42,461 nucleotides of DNA from Arthrobacter sp. MYb23 (GTDB lineage: Bacteria > Actinomycetota > Actinomycetes > Actinomycetales > Micrococcaceae). The notes beneath the pieces are model-generated. The model did not search any database, was not told the origin of the DNA, and was given only the letters and a program-made list of their open reading frames with translations. This document shows positions 39,587-42,461 of this stretch, in pieces (within the stretch, counting starts at the first letter, position 1; the number at the start of each line of letters is the position of its first letter). The stretch spans positions 1 through 42,461 of the forward strand of contig NZ_PCPR01000033.1 of assembly GCF_002979775.1 (NCBI RefSeq), written 5' to 3'. The translations under genes were made by a program, and so were the position numbers.

Positions 39587-39763
39587 CTACCTTCGACGCG
39601 AAAGCAGCTTGAAGAAGCCCGCCTTGAATTGTGTCCATGAGTCTTGCATTCGCATGGTAGCTGAAGGCCAGAGGATGTCCATGATTTTCAGCGGCATGGG
39701 CCCTGGTTTGCTGTGCAAGGCCTGCATTACCTCAGGCGTTAGCTTCTTATATCTATTGCTCAT
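39587..39763 (-). CDS. Small basic ORF in an AT-rich patch
   Basis: A 58-residue frame, MSNRYKKLTPEVMQALHSKP then a middle with MPLKIMDILWPSATM and a basic end SWTQFKAGFFKLLSRRR. GAAAG lies 8 bases upstream of its ATG at 39763. The region upstream (39764-39908) is distinctly AT-rich, unlike the rest of the window, and could hold a promoter. It may be a real small protein or a toxin fragment. No family is recognised. No other gene is seen in 39444-39586 or 39764-39908. Confidence 0.4.
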   Translation of the reverse strand: MSNRYKKLTPEVMQALHSKPGPMPLKIMDILWPSATMRMQDSWTQFKAGFFKLLSRRR

Positions 39764-39908
39764 ATTGTACTTTCATAGTCTCATTTAGTAATTACTTTAA
39801 TAATCACAGGCTTATCGTCGCAATTAGCGGACTAAAGAAGTTCTCAAAGACTGCCAAGTGCTTCGCATATATCAAGCTCTCCGAATCGGACAATAGCGAG
39901 TGATAGAC

Positions 39909-40418
39909 CTAATGATTCAATGGCCGGAAAATGGAATTTTCGGCGTGATTCATGGACGTCCAGAGTTCGTAGGGACTCATGTCTGCATAGTGGGAAAACT
40001 CAATAAGCGTGATCTGTCGTCCAGTCCGTCGCGGGCCATCGGGTGATTGCAGCAGCCATGTGCCGTTAAAGTCCTTGGAGACTGTGTAACCGGGGGCGGC
40101 TTTGCTCGCCGTTACGGGCACCGATGTTGGCATGAGAAACGGCCGGCGTTCACGGCGGCGAAAGAGATTCGTGAATCGGTAGAGGAGCGCCAGCTCGATA
40201 TCGACCAGTTGTGGTGAAGTGAAAAGTATGTGTTCATCGCGCGCGCGCTCAGTGGTGCTCAATACGTAAAGGTCATCCACCTGCCGAAGGTAGATCTTGA
40301 TTTCACCACCCAGGTTATACAGGCACCATGAGCCATCCTGCGATGTAACGATCGAATATCCGGCTGCATGGATCGTTTCCAGCAAGCGATCAATCATCGG
40401 CTCTATTTCACTGCTCAT
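39909..40418 (-). CDS. Imm61/IFT-like immunity protein to the TNT module
   Basis: A 169-residue protein. The N-terminal half has GYSIVTSQDGSWCLYNLGGE, IKIYLRQVDDLYVLSTTERA and the SPQLVDIELALLYRFTNLFR region. The C-terminal half has GYTVSKDFNGTWLLQSPDGP and YADMSPYELWTSM. This order is that of Imm61-like proteins. The gene overlaps the end of the TNT module gene by 11 bases, as expected for a toxin-immunity pair, and fits the role of IFT, which blocks TNT in Mycobacterium. It is cytosolic. Direct sequence identity to IFT was not tested. Confidence 0.65.
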   Translation of the reverse strand: MSSEIEPMIDRLLETIHAAGYSIVTSQDGSWCLYNLGGEIKIYLRQVDDLYVLSTTERARDEHILFTSPQLVDIELALLYRFTNLFRRRERRPFLMPTSVPVTASKAAPGYTVSKDFNGTWLLQSPDGPRRTGRQITLIEFSHYADMSPYELWTSMNHAENSIFRPLNH

Positions 40419-40797
40419 AGGCCAGGACTCCCGACTTTATTAGTTCCTCAACGGTCAGAAGCGAGTGTTGTTCGTCGAAGAACAGTACTTGGGTTGCCCC
40501 GCCTCTCCGTCCGAAGTCGGGCGCCGCAACGGATGACTCGACGAGCCACCCACGAGCGCCCGCGGGCCACCCATTCGCTAGGCGATAGCGGGCGTATGGC
40601 AGCTCAAGATCACTGACAGGGAGCGAGCGAGCTTCGAAACTTTCCGGCTCGCCGTCCTTGAATGCGTAGAGATACGAACCGTCTTCGAATCCAACACGGT
40701 CGACTATTTCACCGAACTGGCTTCTGAACTTGAATAGGTCATGGGTCTGACGGCTTTCGATGACGGCGCCATCGTTAGCGGGGTAGCGGTTCCACAT
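40408..40797 (-). CDS. Stand-alone TNT-type (NAD glycohydrolase) toxin module
   Basis: A 129-residue protein, start ATG 40797 (MWNRYPANDGAV). It follows the TNT pattern: YPANDGAV, VDRVG (Arg34), SYLYAF, EARSLPVSDLELPYARYRL, then APDFGRRGGATQVLFF with Gln103, and a final VEELIKSGVL. TNT domains hydrolyse NAD+ in target cells. Where many TNT domains have PYH, this one has PYA (Ala69), which could weaken the activity. There is no export domain, so it is an orphan cassette or must be joined to a carrier. It overlaps the immunity gene. Confidence 0.65.
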   Translation of the reverse strand: MWNRYPANDGAVIESRQTHDLFKFRSQFGEIVDRVGFEDGSYLYAFKDGEPESFEARSLPVSDLELPYARYRLANGWPAGARGWLVESSVAAPDFGRRGGATQVLFFDEQHSLLTVEELIKSGVLAYEQ

Positions 40798-40833
40798 GGT
40801 TGGAGATTCCTTCAAGGCTCGGACTCGTAGGGC

Positions 40834-41097
40834 CTACGGTCGCGGAGAAAATGGCAACTTACCGTTCGGCTGAATACATGCCGCCCGCAATAGGGAGTCG
40901 CCTCCCACGGTGACCGGAGCGGCTCGGGTGTCAGAGATCCATTCCATAGGCCTAGGATCGAGCCGCTCCAGGATCGAAACGCTTGCAAGGATGGTCGCAG
41001 CACTCTCATGCGCCTTATCGGTCCTTGTGCCCAATTGGAGCCTGAGACTCAGCGTACCCAAAGCGGAATCAAAGGTTGTGTGTCCGTCTTCGTTCAC
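40834..41097 (-). pseudogene. Truncated Imm52-like immunity gene, copy D
   Basis: From GTG 41097 (GAAGGG upstream) the frame gives TFDSALGTLSLRLQLGTRTD and ATILASVSILERLDPRPMEW, matching the N-terminal third of the copies at 38799-39443 and 41142-41915. It then ends after 87 residues with a foreign tail (LLRAACIQPNGKLPFSPRP). The C-terminal two thirds are absent, so the product is unlikely to work. Confidence 0.65.
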
Positions 41098-41141
41098 AGT
41101 GTGGCCCTTCTTTGACCAGACTCCCTGCCGGAAACATAGTT

Positions 41142-41915
41142 CTATCCGGTCCCGGCAGCTCTGCGGGGGATACCATCGTTGACAGCCCTGAAAGCCTCGC
41201 CGTACGCGAGAACGGCATCCAAGGACCACTCCTTGAGCACGGCCAGCACCCCATGAGGCAAGGGACGCAGATCAACGAGTTCGTCATCGGGTAGCATGTA
41301 GCCGCTGCCTGCCGCAGCGTACGTCAGGGCGCCGACTGGCGGGTACCAGATTTGTTCCCCGCGTCTTCGTCGGCTGATTTCGTAGCCGAAGATGCCGCCG
41401 TGTGCTGGTCTCCAGACCTCAACCAATGACGCAAAGGTGCTGACGATGGCGTCTTTGCCCTGCACCTGCGCTTTCTCAAAGGTCAGTGAGAACGAATCGC
41501 TGGAAGGTCCGTCGTGTGCTCCATCGCTAACGGCAGCGCGAAAGGGGCTTGTCCCTCGTTCCGTCCCCTTGACGTATGAGATGAGTTGCACGAAATAGCC
41601 CCAACTTGGGTGAAAGCTCCCGGCATCGTCCTTTCGGGCACCGGCTACAACAAGTTCGACGAGCTCCTCGACGGTGCGTCCTAAAGTGTCGGATCTCGCG
41701 ATCTGCCCAGCAGTTTGGGGAATTCCAACCCACTCCATCGGGCGTGTATCCAGATTTTCAAGAATCGGAAGCGTCGCCAGAATCCTCGCCGCCACATCCC
41801 GAGGTGCCGCTTCCCGCCCGCCCAACTGCAAGTCGAGATCTATATCGTCCAACGCGGAATCGAAGAGATCCCCTGAAGTGACGCCTGTCACGTCGGACCC
41901 CCTGTCGTGAATCAA
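41142..41915 (-). CDS. Imm52-like immunity protein, full-length copy
   Basis: A 257-residue cytosolic protein. It starts at TTG 41915, with AAGGAGG 7 bases upstream, 1 base after the stop of the toxin gene. It has LFDSALDDIDLDLQLGGREA, LPILENLDTRPMEWVG, FSLTFEKAQVQGKDAIVSTF, YPPVGALTYAAAGSGYML and GVLAVLKEWSLDAVLAYGEA. It is the immediate partner of the Tox-REase-5-like toxin. Imm52 proteins are, as far as recalled, the usual partners of that toxin family. This is the only full-size copy of the three in the window. Confidence 0.65.
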   Translation of the reverse strand: MIHDRGSDVTGVTSGDLFDSALDDIDLDLQLGGREAAPRDVAARILATLPILENLDTRPMEWVGIPQTAGQIARSDTLGRTVEELVELVVAGARKDDAGSFHPSWGYFVQLISYVKGTERGTSPFRAAVSDGAHDGPSSDSFSLTFEKAQVQGKDAIVSTFASLVEVWRPAHGGIFGYEISRRRRGEQIWYPPVGALTYAAAGSGYMLPDDELVDLRPLPHGVLAVLKEWSLDAVLAYGEAFRAVNDGIPRRAAGTG

Positions 41916-41916
41916 A

Positions 41917-42461
41917 CTAGCCCTCCTTCGGTGCGAACTTTACGTCCACTGTGACACTACCGGGGTTGCGTTCCAGATATCTTGTGACGGCTTTGTCCAT
42001 CAACTTGGCAAGTTCCTCGTTGTGGGTGAAGATCCATTCAAGGTGGGCGCCCGGTGCCTTCGACTCCAGTGCTTGGATTTGACGCCGGGCCGTGGACTGG
42101 ACCCAGTCATCGATTGCAATTGGAACGGCTTGGTCGCGAAGATAGCGACCATCATAGACGCCTCTGAAAAGCAGGTCGTAGTTGCCCTTAACCTCTTGGA
42201 ATACTTCTATTGGCGGGTGCCCGCGCCACAAGTGTCCGTCGAACTCGACCTTCCCCATGGAGCCGTCCGCTTTGACGTGGTCCACCATGTATTCCAGAAG
42301 GTAGCCCTGAGGGCCTGTCGCAGTGATACCAGTTCCGAAGATTTGGTCGGCGACGCCTTTGTCGTTTCGTCCTCCGGGTTCTTGCCAGCTTCCGGGTCCT
42401 CCGTCGGTGTCGCCGACCAAATCTTCGGAACTGGTATCACTGCGACAGGCCCTCAGGGCTA
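41917..42461 (-). CDS. Polymorphic toxin C-terminal end, Tox-REase-5-like (partial)
   Basis: The frame is open to the window edge, so the N-terminal part is missing. The last 100 residues or so fit a restriction-endonuclease-fold toxin: VEFDGHLWRGHPPIEVFQEV with the catalytic-type FDG and EVKGNYD, then LEWIFTHNEELAKLMDKAV near the end. Such modules cut DNA in rival cells and are carried on long secreted proteins. The segment before them (GTGITATGPQGYLLEYMVDH) looks like a linker. The immunity gene follows at once. The part beyond 42408 repeats 42302-42354 inverted and may be an assembly artefact. Confidence 0.7.
   Translation of the reverse strand, partial: ALRACRSDTSSEDLVGDTDGGPGSWQEPGGRNDKGVADQIFGTGITATGPQGYLLEYMVDHVKADGSMGKVEFDGHLWRGHPPIEVFQEVKGNYDLLFRGVYDGRYLRDQAVPIAIDDWVQSTARRQIQALESKAPGAHLEWIFTHNEELAKLMDKAVTRYLERNPGSVTVDVKFAPKEG
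42302..42461. repeat. Perfect 53-bp inverted repeat ending at the window edge
   Basis: Bases 42302-42354 and 42409-42461 are exact reverse complements, separated by a 54-base spacer. The second arm ends exactly at the last base. Such terminal fold-backs are typical of assembly or amplification chimeras at a contig end. A real inverted duplication inside the toxin gene is the less likely reading. Confidence 0.9.

Overview
The window looks like chromosomal DNA of a high-GC actinobacterium of the Arthrobacter/Paenarthrobacter group. The reasons are the GC-rich codon use, TTGACA/TANNNT promoters with several apparently leaderless genes, CUT1 sugar transporters without their own ATPase, and a secreted GH32 enzyme that matches the levan fructotransferases known from Arthrobacter. 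No rRNA, tRNA, CRISPR array, transposase or integrase was seen.

Positions 1-10800 are a mosaic of small membrane proteins and damaged accessory genes. They include a HTH antitoxin next to an internally deleted nucleotidyltransferase-type toxin, a ketopantoate reductase-like gene, one intact GNAT acetyltransferase plus two GNAT remnants, a membrane-anchored lipoprotein-like pair, and an Imm10-like gene behind a cold-shock-domain gene interrupted by an amber codon. Positions 10978-13698 encode a secreted protein with Ig-like repeats, four of them in 270-bp register.

Positions 13800-20050 hold a DUF1905 gene, a TetR regulator divergent from an amino-acid-type permease and a coupled amidohydrolase, a leaderless HTH gene followed by a double Clp-N protein, and a DedA protein. 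Positions 20097-27639 form the best-defined system here, a locus for levan use. A Tat-exported levan fructotransferase should convert levan to difructose anhydride IV (DFA IV). The divergent operon (intracellular GH32, binding protein, two permeases, LacI repressor) should import and cleave the product. Three copies of one operator overlap or flank the two divergent promoters.

Positions 27655-35830 are mostly housekeeping: RibD/DHFR-like reductase, RecQ helicase, NAD(P)H-hydrate dehydratase, histidine phosphatase, type II NADH dehydrogenase, YqeY and DUF72 proteins. From about 36000 to the right edge lies a polymorphic-toxin/immunity array, almost all on the minus strand. It has a Tox-REase-5-like toxin end, three related Imm52-like genes (one truncated), a stand-alone TNT-type toxin module with a coupled Imm61/IFT-like partner, a tandemly duplicated 214-residue family, a TNT remnant and a YezG-like membrane protein. 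The last 53 bases are an exact inverted copy of 42302-42354, which suggests a contig-end fold-back.
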